Positions 27,059 through 34,668 of a stretch of 38,082 nt of DNA are shown piece by piece (within the stretch, counting starts at the first letter, position 1; each line of letters starts with the position of its first letter). Source of the DNA: Chthoniobacter sp. Lineage in GTDB: Bacteria > Verrucomicrobiota > Verrucomicrobiia > Chthoniobacterales > Chthoniobacteraceae. Position numbers and translations under genes: made by a program. Below the pieces are notes generated by a model. That model saw only the letters and a program-made list of their open reading frames with translations. It made no database searches and was not told where the DNA came from. The stretch is from assembly GCA_028293645.1 (NCBI GenBank), contig JAQGOK010000058.1, forward strand, positions 1 to 38,082, written 5' to 3'.

Positions 27059-27084
27059 GGGTGAGGGGTGAGGGGGCGGCAGGG
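27059..27084 (+). other. canonical G-quadruplex motif
   Basis: On the plus strand, runs of G at 27059-27061, 27065-27068, 27072-27076 and 27082-27084 are separated by loops TGA, TGA and CGGCA. This fits the standard G3+N1-7 four-run pattern. It lies just upstream of the likely start of the small secreted-protein gene (27043, minus) and about 260 bp upstream of the RRM gene on the other strand. Folding in vivo is not shown. Confidence 0.6.
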
Positions 27085-27252
27085 AGTGAGAGGTTGCATC
27101 GACGGGGCGCATTTACCAGCGCACCGCGGGCGGGTCAAGGCACGCGCTGTGAACTCGACCGGTGCGAGTTTTGCCTTTGCTTTCAATGGGATATGAGTAG
27201 TTTTCGACTCATCAAATAGCTCAAGCCGAGACCTCGGAGTTGGGGAGATTGT

Positions 27253-27329
27253 CAGTTGAAGTATTTCAGTGACGACTTGAAACCGATGACCGGGCACCGT
27301 CACCGAAGTTAAGCCGAGCAGTTCAACTG
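27253..27329 (+). promoter_or_regulatory. structured leader upstream of the RRM gene
   Basis: The 27120-27339 stretch is non-coding. It contains an 8-bp inverted repeat, CAGTTGAA (27253-27260) and TTCAACTG (27322-27329), separated by 61 nt. Smaller hairpins around ATGAGT/ACTCAT and CCGAG/CTCGG lie just upstream. The right arm of the long repeat ends 10 nt before the ATG at 27340, and no Shine-Dalgarno sequence is visible there. A structured leader that controls translation would fit an RNA-binding protein gene, but this is an inference from pairing alone. Confidence 0.3.
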
Positions 27330-27339
27330 ATTAATCCAA

Positions 27340-27792
27340 ATGGGTAATAAACTCTACGTGGGGAACCTCTCGTTCAACACCACGGAAACCGAACTCCAGG
27401 ATTTCTTCGGCACGGTGGGAGCCGTGAAAGAAGTGATGCTGATTCAGGATAAGTTCACCGGCAAATCGCGCGGCTTCGCATTCGTGACCATGGTCACGGA
27501 TCAGGATGCGCAGAACGCGGTGACGCAACTACACGGCAAGCCCTTCGAAGGGCGGCCGCTGACTGTTAATGAAGCGCGTCCGCGTGAAGAACGCGGCGGT
27601 GGCGGCGGTGGTGCTGGCGGCGGTGGCGGGGGATACCGGGGCGGCGGCGGTGGTGGCGGGTATGGTGGTGGTGGCGGCGGAACGGGCGGGGGAGGCGGTG
27701 GCTATGGCGGTCGTGGCGGTGGAGGTCCAGGTGGTGGCGGAGGCCGAGGTGGGGAACGCGGAGGTGGAGGTGGCGGAGAGCGCCGCTACTAA
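27340..27792 (+). CDS. glycine-rich RNA-binding protein (RRM)
   Basis: The 150-residue product has one complete RRM at about 1-80. RNP2 is LYVGNL (5-10) and RNP1 is KSRGFAFV (42-49). A tail follows from about residue 86 to the end, made almost only of Gly with some Arg and Tyr (RGG- and YGG-like units). Bacterial members of this type, best known from cyanobacteria, bind single-stranded RNA and can be cold-inducible. The tail DNA is a GGN repeat tract, prone to length change. The gene has its own terminator and a long leader, so it is probably a single-gene transcript. Confidence 0.95.
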   Translation: MGNKLYVGNLSFNTTETELQDFFGTVGAVKEVMLIQDKFTGKSRGFAFVTMVTDQDAQNAVTQLHGKPFEGRPLTVNEARPREERGGGGGGAGGGGGGYRGGGGGGGYGGGGGGTGGGGGGYGGRGGGGPGGGGGRGGERGGGGGGERRY

Positions 27793-27811
27793 AGCAGAAA
27801 GATTCCAAATG

Positions 27812-27847
27812 AAGCGCGGCTCAGGGAACTGGGCCGCGCTTTTTTTT
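27812..27847 (+). terminator. intrinsic terminator of the RRM gene
   Basis: A strong GC-rich stem, with arms at 27812-27824 and 27829-27841 around a GGAA loop and one G-T pair, is followed by an eight-T tract to 27847. It begins 20 nt after the RRM stop codon. Confidence 0.93.
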
Positions 27848-27934
27848 GCTCCTGAGGCTTTCCCAGCGATGGGCGCGACGCTGGGTTCTTTGGTTTTGCC
27901 TCTGTCAACCGGGTGAGGCTTACTGCGCGGCCGC

Positions 27935-28834
27935 ATGTTGGCCGCCGCGCTCACGACGATCTTCTTTTCGATCTCCGTGCTTTGCGGAGCGCGATCCGCG
28001 CAGGTGGTCGGCCCACAGGCTGCCAATCTCGGCCGCATTACGCTGGCTACGCTGCTGCTCGGAATTTGGGCACATGGTTACGGCGCCGGCTTGAGTGGAC
28101 CGTCCTTGAGCTGGTTCTTCCTCAGCGGAGTGATCGGCTTCGGCCTCGGGGATATGGCGCTCTTCGGCGCGTTGCCCCGCATCGGGCCACGGCTCGCCAT
28201 CCTTCTTACGCAATGCCTTGCGGCACCCATTGCAGCGTTCGCCGAATGGATCTGGCTCGGCACCACCTTGCGCGTGGTGGATCTGAGTTGCGCCGCGGTG
28301 ATTCTTGTCGGAGTTGCCGTCGCGATGGCGCCGGACGGCGGCCTGCCGATCGAGCGGCGGGTGTTTTGGATCGGTGTCCTTTTCGGAGTCGGTTCCGCGC
28401 TGGGCCAGGCACTCGGCGCAGTGGTCAGCCGCAAAGCAAACGACCTCGCGAGCGCAGCCCAGTTTGAAATCGATGGGGGCACGGCTGCATATCAACGCGC
28501 TTTGGGCGGGCTGATTCTCACCTGGCTCGCGGCTGCGGCTTTTTCCCTGCGGGGCCCCGCCGCAGATCGACCAGTGGTCAATTGGCGCCTCGGATTCCCG
28601 CTGATCGCGGCGAATGCGCTCGCGGGACCGACCATCGGAGTCGGCTGCTATCAATGGGCGCTCAAAACCACCCCCAGCGGTCTCGTGCTGCCGATCGTGG
28701 CCACGTCGCCTCTCATCACCATGCTCCTCGCCTGGTGGTTCCAAGGGATCCGGCCGACTCGACGCGTCGCTCTCGGGAGCGCCCTGGCCGTCGCCGGAGC
28801 CGTTGCGCTTGCTCGCGCACAAGCCGGAAAATAA
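27935..28834 (+). CDS. EamA/DMT-family permease
   Basis: The 299-residue protein has about ten hydrophobic segments in two EamA repeats: the first ends near VDLSCAAVILVGVAVAMA and the second near VALGSALAVAGAVALA. The sequence contains GCYQWALKTTPSGLVLPI, a usual second-repeat pattern. It is an inner-membrane metabolite exporter of unknown substrate. It is unlike the RarD at 7471 in its conserved segments, so the two are not recent duplicates. It follows the RRM terminator and may share a transcript with the thioredoxin gene 39 nt downstream. Confidence 0.9.
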   Translation: MLAAALTTIFFSISVLCGARSAQVVGPQAANLGRITLATLLLGIWAHGYGAGLSGPSLSWFFLSGVIGFGLGDMALFGALPRIGPRLAILLTQCLAAPIAAFAEWIWLGTTLRVVDLSCAAVILVGVAVAMAPDGGLPIERRVFWIGVLFGVGSALGQALGAVVSRKANDLASAAQFEIDGGTAAYQRALGGLILTWLAAAAFSLRGPAADRPVVNWRLGFPLIAANALAGPTIGVGCYQWALKTTPSGLVLPIVATSPLITMLLAWWFQGIRPTRRVALGSALAVAGAVALARAQAGK

Positions 28835-28873
28835 ATCTGAACGGCTCGCGAGCGGCGTGGTCTAGGTCGCTCT

Positions 28874-29323
28874 ATGAAACGGTTCCTCTCGAAACTCACA
28901 GCCGTGTTTACGGCAGCGGTGGTGACTTCCACGGCGGCGTTTGCCGCTGCTGGATGGGATGATGATTACGAAAAGGCAGTCGCAAAGGCCAAAGCCGAGA
29001 AGAAGATGGTGGTGCTCGATTTCACCGGGTCTGACTGGTGCGGATGGTGCATCAAGCTCGATAAGGAAGTCTTCTCCAAGAAGGAGTTTAAAGACTACGC
29101 GAAGGAAAACCTGGTGCTGGTTGAGGTCGATTTCCCGCAAGGAAAGCAGTTGTCGAAGAAGGTCAAGGAGCAGAACGATCGCCTGCAGAAGGAGCACGGT
29201 GTGCAGGGCTTCCCGACGATCGTGGTGCTGAATCCTGAAGGAACGAAGGTTGGGACCCTGGGCTACACCCCTGGCGGACCCGCCGCTTTCATCGCAAAGC
29301 TCGATGCGCTGAAAGGCAAATAA
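28874..29323 (+). CDS. secreted thioredoxin-like protein (WCGWC)
   Basis: The 149-residue product has a signal peptide (VFTAAVVTSTAAFA) and a thioredoxin fold with the redox site W55-C-G-W-C59 in DFTGSDWCGWCIKLD, then VQGFPTIVVLNPEG with the cis-proline. This matches secreted thioredoxin-7/DsbD-C-domain-like proteins common in PVC and Bacteroidota. It probably reduces or isomerises disulfides in the periplasm. Its charged Lys-rich helices are notable. Confidence 0.9.
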   Translation: MKRFLSKLTAVFTAAVVTSTAAFAAAGWDDDYEKAVAKAKAEKKMVVLDFTGSDWCGWCIKLDKEVFSKKEFKDYAKENLVLVEVDFPQGKQLSKKVKEQNDRLQKEHGVQGFPTIVVLNPEGTKVGTLGYTPGGPAAFIAKLDALKGK

Positions 29324-29376
29324 TTTTGGGCGCAGATCGGGCGCAGTAACCGAAACAGAGTCTCTGGGGAAAAGCG

Positions 29377-29415
29377 CAGAGGCCGCTCGGCAAGACTAAG
29401 CGGCCTCTGTTGCTG
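29377..29415. terminator. hairpin between convergent thioredoxin and proS genes
   Basis: CAGAGGCCGCT (29377-29387) pairs perfectly with AGCGGCCTCTG (29399-29409) around an 11-nt loop. The tract after it is only weakly T-rich on the plus strand (TTGCTG), so it may work as a bidirectional or factor-assisted terminator. It lies in the 148-nt gap where the plus-strand thioredoxin gene and minus-strand proS converge. Confidence 0.6.
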
Positions 29416-29471
29416 TACGGATCGAAACGTGGCTCGGCAGTTTCAAGGGACGGCGACTGATCGCGAGGCGC

Positions 29472-31001
29472 TTAGTAGGACTTCGCCCAAACGACGCGCC
29501 GCCGGCTTGGTTCACCGGTCAGGATGCACCGCCCGTCTTCCTCCGGCGCATCCAAAGGAATACAGCGGATCGTCACTTTGAGCTCCTCTTTGATCCGATC
29601 TTCCACTTCGCGCGTGCCGTTCCAGTGTGCGAGCGCGAAGCCGCCGTGGATCTCCGGCTTCTCCGGATTGGTCGCGGTGAAGAAGCGGTAAAACTCTTCC
29701 TTCGTGTCGATCTTCAACGTGTTCGCTTCCCGGTAGGCAATTGCGCGATCGAGCAGCGCCTGCTGGATCTCGGTGAGCGTCGTGGCCGCTTGAGCCACGA
29801 ATTCCGCGGTTGGGATGAAGGCCTTTTCCTTCGGTCCGCGATCCCGACGCGCCACAGCGACGCTGCCTTTTTCCAGGTCGCGAGGTCCGATCTCCACGCG
29901 AATCGGCACACCCTTCTTGATCCACTCCCAGCTCTTTTGCCCACCGCCGATGTCGCGCTTGTCCACTTCGACGCGGATCGGTTCGCCGGCATAGCTCTGC
30001 GCGCGCAAATCGCTCGCGAGCTGCTCCACCGCAGCGAGCACGGCTTCGCGCGTCTCCGGCTTCGGCGTGACCGGCAGGATCACGATCTGGGCGGGCGCGA
30101 CGCGTGGCGGCAGCACCATTCCGTCGTCGTCCGCATGAGCCATGATTAACGTGCCGACGAGGCGCGTGCTCACCCCCCAACTCGTCGTCCAGGCGTGCTC
30201 CTGCTGATTCTCGCGTGACAGAAATTGAATGCCGCTCGCCTTGGCGAAGTTCTGTCCGAGGAAGTGCGACGTCCCGGCTTGAATCGCTTTTCGATCCTGC
30301 ACCATCGCCTCGATGCAAAGTGTTTTCACCGCCCCGGGGAAGCGTTCGCCTTCGCTCTTTTCCCCAGTGAAGACCGGCAGAGCCAGATGCTCGCGAGCAA
30401 ACTTCTCGTAGATGCCGAGCATCAGATTCGTTTCCTCCAGCGCCTCCGCTGCGGTCTCGTGTGCGGTGTGGCCTTCCTGCCACAGAAACTCGGTGGTTCT
30501 CAGAAATACGCGCGGCCGCATTTCCCAGCGCACCACATTCGCCCACTGATTGATCAGGATCGGCAAGTCGCGCCACGACTGCACCCACTTCGCGTAGCTC
30601 GCGCCGATGATCGTCTCACTGGTGGGCCGGACGATCAGCGGCTCCGTCAGTTCGGCGGAAGGCGCAGGCCGCAAGCCGCCGCGCCCATCCGACTCCAGGC
30701 GGTGATGCGTCACCACTGCGCATTCCTTCGCGAAGCCTTCGACGTGCTCCGCTTCCTTGGCCAGATAGCTGAGCGGGATGAAGAGCGGGAAATAGGCGTT
30801 CTTGTGCCCCGTCGCCTTGAACATCCCGTCGAGCTGCCGCTGCATGGTCTCCCACAGACCGTAGCCCCAGGGCTTGATCACCATGCAGCCGCGCACCTCG
30901 GAGTTCTCGGCCATGTCCGCGGCCTTCACGACCTGCTGATACCATTCCGGAAAATCCTGGTCGCGGCGTGGCGTGATGGCGGTTTGAGCTGGCTGGGACA
31001 T
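29472..31001 (-). CDS. proS: prolyl-tRNA synthetase (archaeal/eukaryotic-like type)
   Basis: The 509-residue product is a class II aminoacyl-tRNA synthetase. It shows VRPTSETIIGASYAKWVQSW, the motif 2 region MRPRVFLRTTEFLWQEGHTAH, and motif 3 in TSWGVSTRLVG. The anticodon-binding domain follows (QIVILPVTP), then a C-terminal domain that ends with a Tyr (WAKSY). It lacks the large editing insertion of the E. coli-type enzyme, so it is the shorter type also found in archaea, eukaryotes and some bacteria. It charges tRNA-Pro. It lies 56 nt downstream of the M20 peptidase gene. Confidence 0.96.
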   Translation of the reverse strand: MSQPAQTAITPRRDQDFPEWYQQVVKAADMAENSEVRGCMVIKPWGYGLWETMQRQLDGMFKATGHKNAYFPLFIPLSYLAKEAEHVEGFAKECAVVTHHRLESDGRGGLRPAPSAELTEPLIVRPTSETIIGASYAKWVQSWRDLPILINQWANVVRWEMRPRVFLRTTEFLWQEGHTAHETAAEALEETNLMLGIYEKFAREHLALPVFTGEKSEGERFPGAVKTLCIEAMVQDRKAIQAGTSHFLGQNFAKASGIQFLSRENQQEHAWTTSWGVSTRLVGTLIMAHADDDGMVLPPRVAPAQIVILPVTPKPETREAVLAAVEQLASDLRAQSYAGEPIRVEVDKRDIGGGQKSWEWIKKGVPIRVEIGPRDLEKGSVAVARRDRGPKEKAFIPTAEFVAQAATTLTEIQQALLDRAIAYREANTLKIDTKEEFYRFFTATNPEKPEIHGGFALAHWNGTREVEDRIKEELKVTIRCIPLDAPEEDGRCILTGEPSRRRVVWAKSY

Positions 31002-31057
31002 GGGCGTGAAAAGGGGCGCCGAAGCTATGCGTGTTCGATTTGCCGCACAAGCAGCCG

Positions 31058-32176
31058 CTAAAGCTTCCCGAGGAAGCTGCTGAAGAACGCCGCGCCGCGC
31101 TCAAGCTCCTCGACGCGGATGAACTCATCCTTCGTATGCGCCTGCGCGATTGAACCGGGTCCAAGCGCGATTGCCGGCATGCCGCGTTCCGCGAAATAAC
31201 AGGCGTCGCAAAACCAAGGCGCGCCAACCAGCTTCGAACCGCACTCCTGCAACGTCGCGATTAGCGGATGCGTTGGGTCGGTGCGGAGCGGCGGCGCGGG
31301 CGTCGCGGAGAACTCGAGATCCGGGCAGACGCGGCGCAAGCGCGCGCCGATCTCCTCGACAATCGTCGTTCGGAAATGCGCGGGCACGAATCGCAGATCC
31401 ACCGAGGCCGTGCAGCGATCCGGGATGACGTTCGTCTTCGTGCCGCCGCGGATTGTGCCGATGCTTAGCGTCGAGCTGCCCAGCACGGCATCGGTCTGCT
31501 TCGCGAATTCCGGCGCGAGTTCGTCGCGGATGAATTGCAGGACGTGCAGCATCTTCCCGATCGCGTTCTCCCCGAGCTGCGGGCTGGCGGCATGGCCAGC
31601 CACGCCGTGCGTGGTCAAGTCGAGAAACGCCGAGCCTTTGTGCGTATGAACCACGTTCAACTCGGTGGGTTCGCCGGCGATCACAAAGTCGAACCGCTCT
31701 TGCGCGGCGAGCGCCTTGGAACCGTGTTGACTCGTCTCTTCGCTCATCAGTCCGGCGAACCAGATCTCGTGACTCAAACCCGGCAGCCGTTCGCGCGCGT
31801 CGCGCAAAGCCCACAGCATCGCGGCCATCGAGCCCTTCGTATCGCTGGCGCCGCGTCCCCAAATTCGGCCGTCCCGCAGTTCGCCCCCGAACGGATCGAT
31901 GCTCATCCCTTCCACGCCCACCGTATCCGTATGCGGTGCGAACAGCAGCTTCGGCTTGCCGCGCCGATCGCCCGGCCAGTGCGCAACCACGTTGGGCCGA
32001 TTCGGGAGCACTTCGCGAAGCTCAACCTGCGCACCAAGTCCCTCGAGAAACATGGCGAGCCACTCCGCGATCCGCTTCTCACCGGTATTCTCCAGGCTGT
32101 GACTTCCTTGCGGATTCACGCTCGGGATTCGGACCAGCGCCTGGGCGAGTTCGACAACGGAACGTGGTGAAATCAT
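31058..32176 (-). CDS. M20-family metallopeptidase (ArgE/DapE-like)
   Basis: The 372-residue product shows the M20 zinc site pattern: PHTDT with His82 and Asp84, GRGASDTKGSMAAM with Asp112, SEET with Glu146-Glu147, an acidic AGEPTELN, and a C-terminal AHTKDEF histidine. The dimerisation domain starts near HTHKGSAFLDLTTHGVAGHAA. M20 members deacylate amino acids or cleave dipeptides in the cytoplasm. ArgE/acetylornithine deacetylase or succinyl-diaminopimelate desuccinylase are the closest themes, but neither can be fixed here. The start at 32176 (MISPRSVVELAQ) is preferred over 32236. Confidence 0.9.
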   Translation of the reverse strand: MISPRSVVELAQALVRIPSVNPQGSHSLENTGEKRIAEWLAMFLEGLGAQVELREVLPNRPNVVAHWPGDRRGKPKLLFAPHTDTVGVEGMSIDPFGGELRDGRIWGRGASDTKGSMAAMLWALRDARERLPGLSHEIWFAGLMSEETSQHGSKALAAQERFDFVIAGEPTELNVVHTHKGSAFLDLTTHGVAGHAASPQLGENAIGKMLHVLQFIRDELAPEFAKQTDAVLGSSTLSIGTIRGGTKTNVIPDRCTASVDLRFVPAHFRTTIVEEIGARLRRVCPDLEFSATPAPPLRTDPTHPLIATLQECGSKLVGAPWFCDACYFAERGMPAIALGPGSIAQAHTKDEFIRVEELERGAAFFSSFLGKL

Positions 32177-32302
32177 GCGCCGATGAACCTTTCGCGTTTC
32201 CCGGTGCAAGACGAGCGCCTTCTCCGGCACGCCCATTGTCCGTCATTGAAGCGTGCAAACGCCGCGTGACCGCGCCTGTTGCATGGGCTTCATTCGGCGC
32301 CC

Positions 32303-33412
32303 ATGAAAGCTCTGCTGCCGGCTATTCTCCTCGCCCTGTCCACGCATTCGCATGGAACGGTCGATGATGCTCTGAAAGCGCTCACCGGCATTGACCGGGA
32401 AGGCCTCGGCAACGAAGCCGCGACGGTTGCCTGGCAGGAAGTCGTGCAGGCCGGGCCGTCGGCGCTGCCGGGAGTGCTCGGTGCTGCCGGGACGGGCAGT
32501 CCCGTCGCGGATAACTGGGTGCGGCTGGCGGGGGACGTCATCGTCGATCGCGCGCTGCAATCGAAGGAGCCGCTGCCGCTCGCGGAGATTGAGGCGTTCC
32601 TCCAGGACACCGCGCATCGCGAGCCAGCGCGGCTGCTTGCGTTCGATCTGCTCCAAAAGGCCGACCCGGCAAAGGCTGACGCGATCGAGCCGACGCTCAT
32701 CCACGATCCCGTGCAGACGTTGCGCCGCGGTGCGGTGCAGCGGCTCATCGACACGGCGAAAACGCAGGATGCGGAGCAGGCCAAAGCGACTTATCTCCGC
32801 GCGCTCGATGCCGTCCGCGATGAGGATCAAACCATGGTGATCGCGGGCGCGCTGCGCAAAAGCGGGGTCCCGGTCAACCTGTGGCGGCATTTCGGGTTTG
32901 TGATGAAGTGGCACGTCATCGGCCCGTTCGATAACACTGGCGCGAAAGGCTTCGACACCGCGTTTCCGCCCGAGAAAGAAATCAACCTCGACGCGACTTA
33001 CGACGGCAAGGAGCAGCCGGTGAAATGGCAGCCTTTCCAAAGCGCCGATCAACTCGGGAAGGTCGATTTGAACAAGCCGCTCGGGATGCTCAAGGAGTCC
33101 GTCGCTTACGCGGCCGCGAGCTTTGAAAGTCCCACGGAACGCGACGCGGAGCTCCGCCTCGGCACGAAGAACGCGTGGAAGGTCTGGCTCAATGGCGAGC
33201 TGTTGTTTGGCCGCGACGAGTACCATCGCGGCCAGCAGATGGATCAATACAAACTCAAGTGCCGCCTGAAGAAAGGCGCCAATACCGTGCTCGTGAAGTG
33301 CTGCCAGGATCAGCAGAAGGAGGAATGGACGGTCGAATGGGAGTTTCAGCTCCGAGTCTGCGACAGCGCGGGCACCGCGATCCTCGCCGCCGCGGCTCCA
33401 TCCTCCCACTAG
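32303..33412 (+). CDS. secreted protein of unknown function with a beta-rich C-terminal domain
   Basis: The 369-residue product has a signal peptide (MKALLPAILLALS) and a helical N-terminal half. The C-terminal half opens with WHVIGPFDNTGAKGFDTAFPPE and ends in AWKVWLNGELLFGRD and GANTVLVKCCQD. That last pattern is common in PVC secreted proteins where a jelly-roll domain follows a segment describing a shortfall or excess. I recognise no enzyme motif. It starts divergently from the M20 gene and is 17 nt upstream of the PQQ-type gene, so the two are likely co-transcribed. Confidence 0.82.
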   Translation: MKALLPAILLALSTHSHGTVDDALKALTGIDREGLGNEAATVAWQEVVQAGPSALPGVLGAAGTGSPVADNWVRLAGDVIVDRALQSKEPLPLAEIEAFLQDTAHREPARLLAFDLLQKADPAKADAIEPTLIHDPVQTLRRGAVQRLIDTAKTQDAEQAKATYLRALDAVRDEDQTMVIAGALRKSGVPVNLWRHFGFVMKWHVIGPFDNTGAKGFDTAFPPEKEINLDATYDGKEQPVKWQPFQSADQLGKVDLNKPLGMLKESVAYAAASFESPTERDAELRLGTKNAWKVWLNGELLFGRDEYHRGQQMDQYKLKCRLKKGANTVLVKCCQDQQKEEWTVEWEFQLRVCDSAGTAILAAAAPSSH

Positions 33413-33429
33413 TCCACGATTTGCACCCC

Positions 33430-34644
33430 ATGTTTTTCTCCCGTCTCTCCGCTGCCGTTCTGTCGCTTGCCATTCCCGCTGTAGCCGGAGACTGGCCGCA
33501 GTTCCGAGGTCCGGAAAGCACCGGAGTCGCAGCCGATGCGCAGATTCCAGCGAAGCTCAAGATCGACTGGAGCGCTTCGCTGCCCGGGCGCGGCCTGGCC
33601 AGCCCGATCGTGATGGGTGGCAGGATCTTCGTGACCTGTTCCAGCGGACCGAAGCAGGAACGGCTGCATCTCATCTGCTTCCAAGCCTCGGACGGAGCGA
33701 AGCTTTGGGAGCGCCAGCTTCAGGCGACGGGCCGCACGATGTCGCATCCCAAGACCTCTGTCGCGGCCTGCACTCCATGCAGCGATGGACGACGCGTTTT
33801 CGCGTTATGGAGTTCCAACGACCTCGCCGCCTTCGATCTCGATGGCAACCTGCTGTGGGTGCGCGGCCTCACCGCGGATTATCCGAATGCGAGCAACAGC
33901 CTCGGGATGGCTTCGTCGCCGATCGTGATCGGCGAAACCGTGATCGCGATGATCGAGAACGACAGCGAAAGCTATTCGCTGGGCCTCGACGCAAAGACCG
34001 GACGCAATCTCTGGAAACTCGAGCGGCCCAAGTCGGCGAACTGGACCAGTCCATTGCCATTCCGCGCCGACGCGAACGCAGCGCCCGTCGCCTTGCTGCA
34101 ATCTTCCAAAGGATTGCTCGCAGTGGATCCGGCGAGCGGCAGCCGGGTGTGGGAATACACCGGCGGCGCCTCGACGATGAGTTCGAGCGTGATCGGCGGC
34201 GGAGTGATCTACGCGGTTTCCAACGGCGTGACGGCGCTGGCGCCTCAGGCGAGCAACGCCGCTCCGACGCAGCTTTGGCGATCGAAGCAGATCAATCCCG
34301 CCACGATCAGCCCGCTGCTGCTCAACGGGCGTCTTTACAGCGTCAACGGTGCCGGAGTGATCACCAGCGCCGATGCAAAAACCGGCGACGCGGGTTGGAA
34401 ACTGCGCCTGACTGGACCGTTCAGCAGCTCACCGGTTGCCGCAGGTTCGCACCTTCTGGCGGTCAGCGAAAAAGGGTTGGTGCAAATCGTCGATGTCACC
34501 GCTCCCGAGGGCGCCGTGCTTAGCCAGCTCCAGCTCCCGCTGAAGGAAGAAGCGAAGGAACTCATCCTCTGCACACCTGCCCTCAGCGGTCCGCACACCT
34601 TCCTCCGCACCGACAGCACTCTCTGGCGCCTGGGCCCGGAGTGA
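33430..34644 (+). CDS. secreted PQQ-like beta-propeller protein
   Basis: The 404-residue product has a signal peptide and begins its mature part with DWPQFRGPESTGV, the usual opening of PVC PQQ-type propeller proteins. Repeats have the W-motif style: SDGAKLWERQL, LDGNLLWVRGL, KTGRNLWKLE, ASGSRVWEY, NAAPTQLWRS and KTGDAGWKLR. It is probably a periplasmic or exported scaffold. Similar folds occur in BamB and in quinoprotein dehydrogenases, but the residues that would bind PQQ are not evident. The frame extends upstream into the previous gene, and the start at 33430 is chosen for the signal peptide. Confidence 0.9.
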   Translation: MFFSRLSAAVLSLAIPAVAGDWPQFRGPESTGVAADAQIPAKLKIDWSASLPGRGLASPIVMGGRIFVTCSSGPKQERLHLICFQASDGAKLWERQLQATGRTMSHPKTSVAACTPCSDGRRVFALWSSNDLAAFDLDGNLLWVRGLTADYPNASNSLGMASSPIVIGETVIAMIENDSESYSLGLDAKTGRNLWKLERPKSANWTSPLPFRADANAAPVALLQSSKGLLAVDPASGSRVWEYTGGASTMSSSVIGGGVIYAVSNGVTALAPQASNAAPTQLWRSKQINPATISPLLLNGRLYSVNGAGVITSADAKTGDAGWKLRLTGPFSSSPVAAGSHLLAVSEKGLVQIVDVTAPEGAVLSQLQLPLKEEAKELILCTPALSGPHTFLRTDSTLWRLGPE

Positions 34645-34668
34645 CTCCTTTGCTTTAGCGCCTCTGTT

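Noticed and set aside
27595-27789. A repeat tract that could be read as a CRISPR-like or tandem repeat array
   Set aside because: The repeats are GGN codons of a glycine tail with no spacers of regular length; the frame is intact.
29327-29348. Short direct repeat GGGCGCAG after the thioredoxin gene
   Set aside because: Only two copies 3 nt apart and no neighbouring mobile-element features; probably chance.
32243-33409. A 388-codon minus-strand frame opposite the secreted protein gene at 32303
   Set aside because: The plus-strand frame has a signal peptide and normal composition; the antisense frame does not, and high GC content makes such long shadow frames common.
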